From Planctomycetota bacterium (GTDB lineage: Bacteria; Planctomycetota; E44-bin39), in NCBI GenBank assembly GCA_004376375.1, contig SOJX01000037.1:119125-183124 (forward strand): DNA of 64,000 bases, read 5' to 3'. The position numbers and the translations under genes were made by a program. The notes beneath the pieces were generated by a model that was given only the letters and a program-made list of their open reading frames with translations, was not told where the DNA came from and did no database searches. Of this stretch, positions 35,081-43,365 are shown piece by piece. The number at the start of each line of letters is the position of its first letter. Position 1 is the stretch's first letter.

Positions 35081-36273
35081 GCATAACCGCCTTCGGCGCA
35101 CACATAAAGGCCCGCAGGTTTGCCGGGCGTTTCAACTGGGCGGTGGCCGCGTCGACCGCGGGACTGCTCGCGCTTTCCATGGCGTTCATTTTCAGCGCGT
35201 CGTTCCACGCCGCGACGCAGGAATACGCGCGCGTCGCGAAGATGCAGGTGATATGGATCGGTTTGGGGCTGGCCGCGATATTCTTTCTTATGCTGGTCCC
35301 GCTCAGGCTTTTGCGTGAGTCTGCGCCCTGGATTTACGCTGCCAGTCTTTTTTCCCTGGTCGCGGTCCTGTTTATCGGCACGGTGCACAAGGGCTCGACG
35401 CGGTGGTTTGCGCTCGGGCCCGTACACGTCCAGCCTTCGGAGTGCGCGAAAATCGCGACAGTCTTCATGCTGGCCTGGTTTTTTGCAAAGAATCCGGAGA
35501 GGGCGCGCACGCTCCGCGGACTCGCGGCCGCGCTTGCAATCGCGCTCGTGCCCATTGTGCTTATTCTCAGGGAGCCCGACCTCGGCACGGCCATGATATT
35601 CGTACCGGTGACGCTGGCGATGCTGTTTGCGGCCGGCGCGAAGAAAAGGCATCTTGCACTTTTTATCGCGTGCGGTATCATGCTTGTCCCGCTTGGCTGG
35701 CTTTTCGTCCTCAAGCCGTACCAGAAGGGGCGGCTCCTCGTTTTCCTCGACCCGGATAACCCGCGGCAGGCGATGAAGAAATTCCTGAGCGAGGACGAGC
35801 TGAAGCGCGTCAGGTTCGCCGACGGCTACCACCTCCGTCAGTCGCTCATGGCGGTCGGCTCGGGCGGGCTTACCGGGAAAGGCTACAGACGCGGCACGCA
35901 GAACACGCTCGGCTACCTGCCGGAGCGCCACACCGACTTCATCTTCGCCGTACTCGCGGAAGAGTGGGGCCTTATCGGCTGCCTTGTGCTGCTCGGGCTT
36001 TACGGCCTTCTCATCGTCGGCGGTGCGGACGCGGCCGCGAGGACGAGCGACCCGTTCTCGAAGCTCGCCATCGTCGGCATTATCGCCATAATGGCGACCC
36101 AGGTTATCGTGAACGCGGGCATGAACGTCGGGCTTTTCCCGATTACGGGGCTTACGCTCCCGCTCCTGTCGTACGGCGGTTCGTCGATGCTTGTTTCGCT
36201 TGCGGGCATTGCGCTGATTCTCAATTTCGACCTGCGGACGGAGCGCGAGATTCCGCGAATAAGTGATAAGTGA
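35077..36273 (+). CDS. rodA: Peptidoglycan glycosyltransferase RodA (SEDS family)
   Basis: Polymerises glycan strands with PBP2. 398 aa with about ten membrane helices. SEDS signatures: KGSTRWFALGPVHVQPSE, ILREPDLGTAMIF, the large loop with GSGGLTGKGYRRGTQ and YLPERHTDFIFAVLAEEWG (catalytic Asp region), and GLTLPLLSYGGSSML. ATG at 35077 overlaps the mrdA stop and follows GGGAGG. The last codons (RISDK-stop) already lie in a gataagt heptamer array, so the natural C-terminus may have been altered by the repeat. Confidence 0.95.
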   Translation: MSITAFGAHIKARRFAGRFNWAVAASTAGLLALSMAFIFSASFHAATQEYARVAKMQVIWIGLGLAAIFFLMLVPLRLLRESAPWIYAASLFSLVAVLFIGTVHKGSTRWFALGPVHVQPSECAKIATVFMLAWFFAKNPERARTLRGLAAALAIALVPIVLILREPDLGTAMIFVPVTLAMLFAAGAKKRHLALFIACGIMLVPLGWLFVLKPYQKGRLLVFLDPDNPRQAMKKFLSEDELKRVRFADGYHLRQSLMAVGSGGLTGKGYRRGTQNTLGYLPERHTDFIFAVLAEEWGLIGCLVLLGLYGLLIVGGADAAARTSDPFSKLAIVGIIAIMATQVIVNAGMNVGLFPITGLTLPLLSYGGSSMLVSLAGIALILNFDLRTEREIPRISDK

Positions 36274-36343
36274 TAAGTGATAAGTGATAAGTGACAGGTG
36301 ATAAGTGATAAGCTTGTAGGGGTGCAGCATGCTGCGCCCCTAC
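36262..36343. repeat. Period-7 repeat (gataagt) followed by a GTAGGGG palindrome
   Basis: Seven near-identical GATAAGT heptamers start inside the end of rodA. Four bases later a 28-bp element GTAGGGGTGCAGC..GCTGCGCCCCTAC (36316-36343), palindromic apart from one position pair, may end the mre transcript although no T-run follows. Confidence 0.9.
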
Positions 36344-36441
36344 ATCTTTTCCAACCGGTTTTTTCTCCCATTTGCATGACAACCATTTATAATGTAACCT
36401 TCAAATCTGCCGGGCAGATCGAACCACGAAAAGGATATTCC

Positions 36442-37290
36442 ATGCGTTATGCTATTCTCGTGCACGGCGGGGTCGGCTCGCCGAAGGATAATGACGCGGG
36501 CTGCATCCGGGCGGCGGAGGCCGGTGAAAAAGTCCTCGCAGAAGGCGGGAGCGCGCTGGAGGCCGTCGTTGCGGCGACGGTCGAGCTTGAGGACGAGCCG
36601 ACCTATAACGCAGGTATCGGTTCGCGCCCGCGGCTGAATTTCGAGTGCGAGATGGACGCGGGCCTGATGACTTCGGACGGGAAAATCGGCATCGTCGCCG
36701 CGATAAAGCGGGTGAAGAATCCGGTGCTCGTTGCCTTGAAGGTAATGGAAGAGACGCCGCACGTAATTCTCGCAGGCGAAGGGGCGAACGAGTTTGCAAG
36801 GCAGAAAGGCTTTCCCGATTTCGACCCGGTTACCGATTACCGGCGCGAAATATTGAAAGGGCTTATCGAAAAAATTAAGAAGGGTGAAGAAGAGAAATAC
36901 ATGAGGTACCGCGGAATCGTGGACGGCTGCGACACGGTGGGCGCGGTAGCGCTCGACTCGGAAGGGAATTTCGCGTCCGCTAATTCGACGGGCGGGACGA
37001 ATATCCAGCTCCCGGGCCGCATAGGCGATTCGCCTGTCGTGGGCGCGGGGTTTTTCGCAGGTCCCGCCGGTGCCATCGTCACGACCGGGCTCGGCGAGGA
37101 AATTATCCGCCGAATGTCTGCGGTCAGGGCCCACGATGCCATGGCGGCGGGAGCGGACGCTCAGAAGGCATGCGAAGACGCGACCAGCGTTTTCAAGGAT
37201 GAGTTCAGCTTCGGAATCCTCGCCATGACGCGTGACGCCGCGGCCTGGACAGACAACCGCCAGATGCCGGTGGCTGTGAGAAGCAGATAA
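36442..37290 (+). CDS. Isoaspartyl peptidase / L-asparaginase (Ntn-hydrolase)
   Basis: A 282-aa plant-type asparaginase family member, self-cleaving before a catalytic Thr and hydrolysing isoaspartyl dipeptides or asparagine. Seen: ILVHGGVGSP at the N-terminus, TYNAGIGSRPRLNF, ECEMDAGLM, the cleavage site GCDTVGAVALD (Thr in DTVG), ANSTGGTNIQLPGRIGDSPV and ATTGLGE-like TTGLGEEIIRR. The canonical HGG start requires ATG at 36442 (AAAAGG upstream); a longer frame is rejected because it is coded by the upstream palindrome. No signal peptide, so cytoplasmic. It complements pcm in handling isoaspartate. Confidence 0.92.
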   Translation: MRYAILVHGGVGSPKDNDAGCIRAAEAGEKVLAEGGSALEAVVAATVELEDEPTYNAGIGSRPRLNFECEMDAGLMTSDGKIGIVAAIKRVKNPVLVALKVMEETPHVILAGEGANEFARQKGFPDFDPVTDYRREILKGLIEKIKKGEEEKYMRYRGIVDGCDTVGAVALDSEGNFASANSTGGTNIQLPGRIGDSPVVGAGFFAGPAGAIVTTGLGEEIIRRMSAVRAHDAMAAGADAQKACEDATSVFKDEFSFGILAMTRDAAAWTDNRQMPVAVRSR

Positions 37291-37696
37291 GATAAGGATG
37301 AATTATGAATTATGAAGGATGAAAGTTAAGAAGTGTTGAAGTGCTGGAGTGCTGGAGTGTTGGAGTGCTGAAGTGCTGGAGTGCTGAAGTGTTGAAGTGC
37401 TGAAGTGTTGAAGTGTTGAAGTGCTGGAGTGCTGAAGTGTTGAAGTGTTGAAGTTAATAGGGAAAAACAAATATTATAATTAACCGGCGAGCGCGGCCGG
37501 CGTGGTCTGCTCGCCGCGTTCTTCGAGTTACGATTGAAAAATCAACCGCTGAACCGAACAACCGAACAACCGAATAACCGAAGGACCGAATAACTATTCG
37601 CCTGCCCGAACCTGCCGATAATATCCGTAATTCGCGCTGTAAAGGGAGTTAACGCCAACGCGGGGCGTTGTATAATTACAGTTTTTTTGATTTCGC
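37291..37696. repeat. Gap with a 15-copy octamer array and palindrome
   Basis: After a short tatgaag heptamer run, positions 37330-37455 hold about fifteen copies of an 8-mer alternating TGCTGGAG, TGTTGAAG and TGCTGAAG. A CCGGCGAG-type palindrome follows (37483-37517) and then a short ccgaacaa/ccgaataa octamer run (37548-37590). No gene. Confidence 0.9.
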
Positions 37697-37724
37697 TTGA
37701 CGGTACGAATATGCGCTGTATACT
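37697..37724 (+). promoter_or_regulatory. Promoter of predicted small RNA 1
   Basis: TTGACG, 16-bp spacer, TATACT; expected start about 37731. Confidence 0.7.
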
Positions 37725-37730
37725 CATTTC

Positions 37731-37809
37731 GGCGCCGCAACCAGCATGTACTGCCCTTACCCCCATGCTGGCAGGTGCCAATGCTCCGGCCTCGTGCCGG
37801 AGCTTTTTT
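37731..37809 (+). ncRNA. Predicted small RNA 1 (about 79 nt, C-rich loop)
   Basis: Promoter, short body, terminator, no reading frame with a ribosome site. Predicted fold: 5' GGCGCC pairs with GGUGCC (37774-37779) and closes a perfect 8-bp stem CCAGCAUG/CAUGCUGG whose 15-nt loop UACUGCCCUUACCCC is exposed; then terminator stem GCUCCGGC/GCCGGAGC with six U. The C-rich loop is like those of trans-acting sRNAs that bind purine-rich sites. The loop and the 5' end are each complementary to the next small RNA. Confidence 0.6.
37783..37809 (+). terminator. Terminator of small RNA 1
   Basis: 8-bp stem GCTCCGGC/GCCGGAGC, loop CTCGT, six T. Confidence 0.9.
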
Positions 37810-37854
37810 CGCTCGCCCTCGTCACGAACCGTCATTATTTATGGACCTCTTAAC

Positions 37855-37883
37855 TTGCCGTTTTTGATTTCATGTTGTATACT
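37855..37883 (+). promoter_or_regulatory. Promoter of predicted small RNA 2
   Basis: TTGCCG, 17-bp spacer, TATACT; expected start about 37889. Confidence 0.65.
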
Positions 37884-37888
37884 TGATC

Positions 37889-37980
37889 GGGTAAGGGCTG
37901 CAGTAGTAAGAAGTAAATGCGGCGCCTATCTATTTATGTTGTTGACTGGCCCCGGCTCACGAGCCGGGGCCTTTCTGTTT
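37889..37980 (+). ncRNA. Predicted small RNA 2 (about 90 nt, complementary to small RNA 1)
   Basis: Starts GGGUAAGGGC (37889-37898), the exact complement of GCCCUUACCC in the loop of small RNA 1 (37753-37762). Further on, UGCGGCGCC (37918-37926) is the exact complement of GGCGCCGCA at the 5' end of small RNA 1 (37731-37739). The two blocks are in antiparallel order, so both can pair in one complex. The stretch between is purine-rich (GUAGUAAGAAGUAAA). It ends in an 10-11 bp stem GGCCCCGGCUC/GAGCCGGGGCC followed by UUUCUGUUU. Could be a sponge or partner of small RNA 1, or a diverged inverted copy. Confidence 0.58.
37948..37980 (+). terminator. Terminator of small RNA 2
   Basis: Long GC stem GGCCCCGG/CCGGGGCC with a CTCACGAG apex, then TTTCTGTTT. 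Confidence 0.85.
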
Positions 37981-38029
37981 CCGCCTGCCTGACTTTTGGA
38001 TTTCTATCCGGATCCGAACCCCGCACCGT

Positions 38030-38058
38030 TTGCACTCGTTATGTTTGAAGGTTATAAT
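38030..38058 (+). promoter_or_regulatory. Promoter of the three-helix membrane protein gene
   Basis: TTGCAC, 17-bp spacer, TATAAT; leader of about 70 bases. Confidence 0.65.
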
Positions 38059-38133
38059 ATTAAGGGATAGAATGGTTGTCCGACAAACACGGCGTTCTTA
38101 TCATAACAGGAGTTGTGCGCAGGAATTCTCATA

Positions 38134-38631
38134 ATGGATAATGGCAGGGAATCGATAAACGAAGCAGAAATTGCCGGTGAAACAGGAGGCAGCCAATACG
38201 AATTCAAGTTTTCCAAACTCGGGCTCAATAAATGGAGCCGGGTATCACTGGTGTTTTGTCTTATGGCCTACCTGCCAATCAATATGATAATGCCGTTATA
38301 TCTTGCTGGAATTATAATTGCTGAAAATGCTGACGCAATAATTCTGGGTTCAATATTTATATCAGTATTTATTGCCCTGCCGATTGCCAGTTCAGCGCTT
38401 GTAGTCGGAACTTGCGGACTACTCAAGCCTAACCCGAGTTTTGGCCGCTCCCTTTTTGTGGCCATGATGCCCTTTTTCGCGCTAATTCCGGGACTCAACG
38501 TGATTTTGTTCGTCATTGTCGTGTATATCTTCGCAGGACCGACGGCAGATGAAAAGCGGACAGCTGAAGCGCTTGGAATCCCACTTCCGGAGATGGGCAG
38601 GCCGTTACTACTTTCGCGGAAGGATAATTGA
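38134..38631 (+). CDS. Small membrane protein (165 aa), unknown
   Basis: Begins MDNGRESINEAEIAGETGGS, a polar N-terminal region of about 40 residues, then three predicted helices (VSLVFCLMAYLPINMIMPLYL; IILGSIFISVFIALPIASSALVV; FVAMMPFFALIPGLNVILFVIVVYI) and a short charged tail. It resembles small DUF4190-like membrane proteins in layout only. ATG with AGGA nine bases upstream is preferred over an earlier in-frame TTG. The 3' end overlaps the convergent M16 peptidase gene by 24 bp. Confidence 0.65.
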   Translation: MDNGRESINEAEIAGETGGSQYEFKFSKLGLNKWSRVSLVFCLMAYLPINMIMPLYLAGIIIAENADAIILGSIFISVFIALPIASSALVVGTCGLLKPNPSFGRSLFVAMMPFFALIPGLNVILFVIVVYIFAGPTADEKRTAEALGIPLPEMGRPLLLSRKDN

Positions 38632-39924
38632 TGCCGCGCTGGCGGAGGGCTGGAAGAGCTGTCTGAACGTTCGCTGGACGCCGGCGCGGGTGACTTTTTC
38701 GAGCTCGTCGAGGTAGTCGAAATGGGTGATGCCGATGAGCGCGTTCGCAAACAGCCAGTTCGCGGTCGACTCGACCGAGTTGAAATACCTTATCGAATGA
38801 CCGAGCAGCTTCGACTTGACCCGTTTGAAATCCTTGTTTGAGAATCCCGAGCGTCTTGCTTTTTTAATGACGTCGAGAATTCGTTTCTGCAGCTCGCCGG
38901 GCGAGTGGGTGTTGCCGCTGAGGTACGCGTACCCGAAGCCGACGTCGAGGTCGAAACCGGACGAAAAGGAATCGTCGATAAGCCCGGTTTCGTAGAAGGC
39001 GGAGTAGGCGGGCGCGCTTCGGTTGAAGAGGAGGTCGAGCGCCATCCGCACCTCGACGACTTTCCGCGCGAGTTTTTTACCCGTCAGGTTCGCGGCGTTG
39101 TCTTTGAAGCCCAGGAGCAGCCGCGGGTGGGCGACGTCGAGCTTTTCGGTAATGCGCTTTCGGGCGACCCGTTTCGGTTCTTTGGGAAAGTAGCGCTTCA
39201 CCGGTCTGAAGGGCGGCGGCGAAAGCCGCTTCAGGAAGTTCCCGACCTGGCGGAATATTTTGTCCGGCCTGAGGTCGCCGCAGACGACCAGGACCATGTT
39301 GCCGGGGTGGTAGAACAATTCGTGGCACCGCGAGAGAAGCTGCCGCGTAATTTTTTTTATCGAGCCGACGGAGCCGCCTGCGTCGATTTTGACCGGATGT
39401 TTCAAGTAGAGGGCGCGCGTCATGTTGTAAAAACCGCGCCAGCCCGCGCTGTCCTCGTAGCCGCGGAGCTCGCTTTCGATTATGCCGCGTTCCCTTTCCA
39501 CGCTTTCGCGGGTAAAGTGGGACTTCAGCACGAATTCGAGCAGGAGCTCGAGGCTCTCGGTGAACCGCCGGGTCGCGGTGAAAAAATATGCCGTCGTCGA
39601 GTACGAAGTGTACGCGTTCACGTTCGAGCCGAGGCGGGCGTAAATCTCGCTCGCGTTGCCGTGCTCCATTTCGAACTGCTGGTGCTCGAGGAAGTGCGCG
39701 ACGCCGGGCGGGATTTTCCGCCTGCGGCCCGACACGGGATCGTCGATTTCGACGTCGATCGAGCCGTAACGCGTCGCAAGAATGGCGAAGCTCTTGACAA
39801 AGCCCGGCTTCGGCAGGAGGTAGGCCGGGAGCCCGCTCGGGAACCGGCAGGCGTGAAGCTCCTCGTCCATATCGCGCCTGCGGATGGTTCTGCGTTTCAT
39901 CGTGTTTCTTTTTTTCCCGGCCAT
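38608..39924 (-). CDS. M16 family zinc peptidase (YmfH-like, active-site intact)
   Basis: A 438-aa insulinase/processing-peptidase family protein. The inverted zinc motif HxxEH is present in GVAHFLEHQQFE, with the downstream Glu ligand in IIESELRGYED. Further family text: NAYTSYSTTAYFFTA, FYHPGNMVLVVCGD, then the second M16 domain with VYETGLIDDSFSSGF-type sequence. No signal peptide, so cytoplasmic, like YmfH/PqqL-small forms. It follows the inactive paralogue by 12 bases; the pair probably forms a heterodimer. The first 20 residues are very basic (KKRNTMKRRTIRRRD); a start at the second Met is possible. Confidence 0.88.
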   Translation of the reverse strand: MAGKKRNTMKRRTIRRRDMDEELHACRFPSGLPAYLLPKPGFVKSFAILATRYGSIDVEIDDPVSGRRRKIPPGVAHFLEHQQFEMEHGNASEIYARLGSNVNAYTSYSTTAYFFTATRRFTESLELLLEFVLKSHFTRESVERERGIIESELRGYEDSAGWRGFYNMTRALYLKHPVKIDAGGSVGSIKKITRQLLSRCHELFYHPGNMVLVVCGDLRPDKIFRQVGNFLKRLSPPPFRPVKRYFPKEPKRVARKRITEKLDVAHPRLLLGFKDNAANLTGKKLARKVVEVRMALDLLFNRSAPAYSAFYETGLIDDSFSSGFDLDVGFGYAYLSGNTHSPGELQKRILDVIKKARRSGFSNKDFKRVKSKLLGHSIRYFNSVESTANWLFANALIGITHFDYLDELEKVTRAGVQRTFRQLFQPSASAASIILPRK

Positions 39925-39936
39925 GCTTTTTTTGTT

Positions 39937-41211
39937 TTATCCGAGGAAATAATAAGTGTCGGGCGTAACCGTTTTGGCGGCGCGCATCACGTCCTCGGGC
40001 GTTACGGCCATGAGCGTTTTCATAATTTTCTTTTCGCTGTTCGGCCTTCCCATCCGGTACTGCACGAAAGCGGTGCCGATGCGGCGCGACGGCACGTCGC
40101 GGACGGAGCGGAGCGAGCTCGCCAGATGGTTTACCGCGTTCTGGAATTCAGCTTTTGAGAAGTCGCCTTTTTCAATCGACTTCATTTCGCGGAGAATGAT
40201 TTTCTGCGCGCGTTTCCTGTTTTTCGCCTCTACGCCCGCGTAGACCATGAGAAGGCTCTTGAGCGAGGCGGACGCGTGAACGCTGTAGACCAGCGATTCT
40301 TTCTCGCGCAGCACGGTGAAGAGGCGGGACATCATGTGTCCGCCGAGCATCGTCGAGTAAACGGAATAGGCGGACTGGCCGGGGTCGCCGAACCGGTAGC
40401 CGGTGCGGAACCCCATTACGAGGTGGCCGAGCGAAAGCTTCATGTGCTCGTGGATCGTGCGGAGCTTTTTCGGCGTGACCCGCGTTGGTTTTTTCTTTAC
40501 CCGTCTTTTGCGGCGTCCGTCGGGCAGGAGGTAGTCGCAAACGAGTTTTTTCACGCGGCGCGGCTCGATATGGCCGAAGGCGAAGACGGCAATCGGGCTT
40601 CTCGTAATGAACCTGCGGTAGAATTCGTACTGGTTTTTCCCGTTGATGCCGGGCAGGTCTTTCACGTCGCCGTATTCGAAGAAACGGTAAGGCTCGCTCC
40701 GGCACATGTGGCGGGTAAGCTGTTCGATCGCGTACGGGGCCTTGTCGTTTATCAGGGATTCGATGTGCGACTTGAGGGAGCGTTTCTCCTGTTCCATGTA
40801 CCCCGGCAGGAATGCGCCGTTTTCCGTGCGCGGCTCGTTTATGAGCTCCGAGAGGACCTGCATGGTCGGCTCGAGCACGCTGCCAGTGCCCTTGATGAAC
40901 TCGTCGGCGACCACGTTCAGGCGGAAGCTCACGCTGTGCCATTCGGCGAGCTTGCCCACGTCGACGGACAGGATGGCGCCGTAGAGCTCTTCCAGCCGCC
41001 GGGAAAGGTCTATCATCCTCGGCCACGTCTTCGTGCCGCAGCGAAGGACGTACGGCAGAAGCGCAACCCTGGTCGCGTCGGGGCCGAGGTCGGTGAGGAA
41101 ATATATTTTCAGCGATGCAGTCTTGAAGGATGTGTCGCGTTTGGTAAAGAGGTCGATGCCGGGCGCCAGCTCTTCGCGCCTGAAGCCGAGGTATTTCGGT
41201 TCTCGGGCCAT
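39937..41211 (-). CDS. M16 family protein lacking the zinc motif (YmfF-like partner)
   Basis: A 424-aa paralogue of the next gene. Where HxxEH should stand it has ALLPYVLRCGTKTWP, so it cannot bind zinc in the usual way and is the regulatory or substrate-chamber half. Fold markers remain: NVVADEFIKGTGSVLEP, SPIAVFAFGHIEP, and GGHMMSRLFTVLREKESLVYSV, the typical second-domain text with R/Y substrate-binding residues. Paired active/inactive M16 subunits are common (YmfF-YmfH, PqqF-like). Start MAREPKYLGF chosen for fit to the family; an upstream TTG is possible. Confidence 0.87.
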   Translation of the reverse strand: MAREPKYLGFRREELAPGIDLFTKRDTSFKTASLKIYFLTDLGPDATRVALLPYVLRCGTKTWPRMIDLSRRLEELYGAILSVDVGKLAEWHSVSFRLNVVADEFIKGTGSVLEPTMQVLSELINEPRTENGAFLPGYMEQEKRSLKSHIESLINDKAPYAIEQLTRHMCRSEPYRFFEYGDVKDLPGINGKNQYEFYRRFITRSPIAVFAFGHIEPRRVKKLVCDYLLPDGRRKRRVKKKPTRVTPKKLRTIHEHMKLSLGHLVMGFRTGYRFGDPGQSAYSVYSTMLGGHMMSRLFTVLREKESLVYSVHASASLKSLLMVYAGVEAKNRKRAQKIILREMKSIEKGDFSKAEFQNAVNHLASSLRSVRDVPSRRIGTAFVQYRMGRPNSEKKIMKTLMAVTPEDVMRAAKTVTPDTYYFLG

Positions 41212-41317
41212 GTGGTTTTCGGTTATTCCAGTGACGGTGTTTACTGCACGCAAGTTACCACAGGCTTGTATAATTACAAGTAAAAAGGCAAGCGTTCACG
41301 ATGTCCGCGAAAAAAGT

Positions 41318-41375
41318 ATGAAGTATGAAGTATGAAATTTCAGCCTTCAACCTTTATACTTCATCCTTTGTTTAA
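41318..41375. repeat. Palindromic period-7 repeat (tatgaag / ttcatac)
   Basis: Three GAAGTAT heptamers face TTCAGCC/TTCAACC/ATACTTC heptamers and can pair. It separates the M16 pair from the lipoprotein gene that ends just after it. Confidence 0.8.
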
Positions 41376-43226
41376 TTATGGCGTGTTGTCCACCGGTATT
41401 ACGGGGTTGGACGCGTGCTCGTACTGCGGGGTGCCGCTTTCGTCGATCGGGACGACCCTGAACGCAAGGAATGCCCATCCGTCGCTGAAGTCCCAGTCGT
41501 TGGGTCCGAGCCTCGCGCCGAGGTCGGGCGGGGTCTCGAGAAGCCGGGACAGCAGCGTCCAGCCGAACGGCGCGGCGGTCCCCGACGTGGGAGAAAGCGT
41601 TTCGCCCGGGAAGGATATCCCGGTCGGCAGTGCATCCCCGGCGGTGTGGATATCCGTAGTCATCGAGTCAACCCAGAACGTGCTGTTGTAGTTTACCTGC
41701 AGGATGTAGCCCCGGGCGTTCGACATCGAACCCCAGGTGAAGGCGCAGAGGTCGTTGTCCTCGTTTGCGGTGAACGGTATCTGGGTGAAACCGGCTACGA
41801 TTCCGGAAAGCTCGTTCACCACCCCGGTTGAAAACCTGAACGCGGCCAGCGGATTCCGATGGAGCACGTCGCCGTCGCGGGCGGAGTCCTCCTGCGTCGG
41901 CGGGTTTGTCAGGTCGAGTACTCCGTTGTATGAGTGCCCGCCCGCGTCGCGAAGACCCGAGAAATCGAAAGTGTATACGAAACCGCCGCCGAGCGGCGAG
42001 CCCGTGAACGATACGGTAAGCACTTTTCCGGCCGGGTCCCAGGACTGTACGGCGGGGAGGGAAACGGCCGTGCCGGTGTGCCCTTCATCGGGAAGCCTGG
42101 TTTCGAAATCGATGTCGTCGAATACGCCGGCCAGCCCGTTCAGGTAAAAAGCCGCGGACGTGGCCGTGTCCATGGGTTCGCTGAAAGTGAAGCTCATGGA
42201 CACGATGTTTTCAGAGGGGACCGTGGGGTGATGGGTGATAAGCTTTTCGTTGTCTTTGAGCTCGGTTTCGGTCGCGTCCTGGGCGATGCTCCGGGCAAAG
42301 ACGCATACCGGGCGGTAGTTGTCTATCGCGACATCATCCTTGAACATCCCGACGTGTTCGAGTATTGTTCCGCCGGCCGTCGGTTCCACCGGCAGGTACG
42401 TTTCGGGCGAGCTCGGCGCCGGCCCTCCGAGCGAATCCTGCGGCATGCGCGCATGCAGGCCGGGCATGACGAAGAAGAGCCCCTCGGCGGTCTTGTAACC
42501 GGTGGCGTTGAAAGTGGCATAGTAGTGTGAACCCTCGTACAGGCCCGTGACGAGAAAATCACCCTGGTTGTCGGCGGTTATGGTGACGGGCTCAAAAGCG
42601 ATTATCGCGCGTCCGGTCTGCGCGAAGTTGTATAGAAGGCGGTCGAACTGCGGCACGCCGCCCTCCATGCTCATGCCGGCCGCCTGTACGGTAACTCTCG
42701 GAGACGCGGACAGGTCCAGAGCTTCCCCCGAAGCGGCATCACGCATTGTTCCGCTCATGCAGCCGATGTTCATGCCGTACTCGAAATCAAGCTGCGCGGA
42801 AATGCCGGGAAGAGGTATCACCGAACCGTTGCCCGGAGAATAGTCTTCGGGGGCCTGGAGGCGGACGAACCCGTAGACCGCGCGCGGCAGGTTGTTTCGA
42901 ATCGAGGAGCTTACCAGGCCGTGCGTAACCACGACCGAGTACCACTCGTTGTCCTGGTTTGACGGTACGCCGGAAAACCCGTACACGCCTGCGCCGCTCG
43001 TGTACGACACGACCGTGTAGGTCCCGAGGTCGAGGGTGACCGTCGCCCATGCGATCGGCTCGCCGGTGGAGATGTTCGTTATCCTGCCCTGGATTATGCC
43101 GTTCTGGATGCTGCTTACGGGATAATTGTTCAGCACGTATTCCTTATCCGCGCGGCAGCCGCCCTGGGCGAAAATAAATACTGCAACGCCTGCGAGCACG
43201 ACTGATAAGATGGTTGGCCGTGTCAT
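41376..43226 (-). CDS. Large exported protein with carboxypeptidase-regulatory-like and Ig-like domains
   Basis: 616 aa from MTRPTILSVVLAGVAVFIFAQGGC: a signal peptide with an imperfect lipobox (QGGC), so possibly a lipoprotein. Residues about 40-90 (GIIQGRITNISTGEPIAWAT...GVYGFSGVP) match CarboxypepD_reg-like beta sandwiches that tether or display. A second such unit follows (CMSGTMRDAASGEALDL). Near 360-460, SMSFTFSEPMDTATSAAFYL resembles Big_5/Ig-like modules. The end is a fibronectin-like WGSMSNARGYILQVNYNS region. Function unknown, envelope or surface. ATG 43226 has GGGGAGCAGGT upstream; a longer frame is rejected because its first 44 residues are coded by two palindromic repeats. Confidence 0.72.
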   Translation of the reverse strand: MTRPTILSVVLAGVAVFIFAQGGCRADKEYVLNNYPVSSIQNGIIQGRITNISTGEPIAWATVTLDLGTYTVVSYTSGAGVYGFSGVPSNQDNEWYSVVVTHGLVSSSIRNNLPRAVYGFVRLQAPEDYSPGNGSVIPLPGISAQLDFEYGMNIGCMSGTMRDAASGEALDLSASPRVTVQAAGMSMEGGVPQFDRLLYNFAQTGRAIIAFEPVTITADNQGDFLVTGLYEGSHYYATFNATGYKTAEGLFFVMPGLHARMPQDSLGGPAPSSPETYLPVEPTAGGTILEHVGMFKDDVAIDNYRPVCVFARSIAQDATETELKDNEKLITHHPTVPSENIVSMSFTFSEPMDTATSAAFYLNGLAGVFDDIDFETRLPDEGHTGTAVSLPAVQSWDPAGKVLTVSFTGSPLGGGFVYTFDFSGLRDAGGHSYNGVLDLTNPPTQEDSARDGDVLHRNPLAAFRFSTGVVNELSGIVAGFTQIPFTANEDNDLCAFTWGSMSNARGYILQVNYNSTFWVDSMTTDIHTAGDALPTGISFPGETLSPTSGTAAPFGWTLLSRLLETPPDLGARLGPNDWDFSDGWAFLAFRVVPIDESGTPQYEHASNPVIPVDNTP

Positions 43227-43283
43227 ACCTGCTCCCCTTTGATTTCCCCCGTTTGGTTTTGGTTGGAATGAGCTTTGTGTTGC

Positions 43284-43356
43284 AGGGGCAAAGAACACGC
43301 GCATGCCTTGCCCCTGCATGCGTGTTTTGCAGGAGCGCAGCATGCTGCGCCCCTGC
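43284..43356. repeat. Two tandem GCAGGGGC-type palindromes
   Basis: GCAGGGGC...GCATGCC..GCCCCTGC (43284-43319, imperfect) and GCAGGAGCGCAGC..GCTGCGCCCCTGC (43329-43356). Same family as the palindrome in lnt. They stand between nagA and the large exported protein. Confidence 0.88.
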
Positions 43357-43365
43357 AATTATATA

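Noticed and set aside
37687..37992. Open frame of 101 codons across both predicted small RNAs.
   Set aside because: It runs through two terminators and a second promoter; the RNA signals explain the sequence better.
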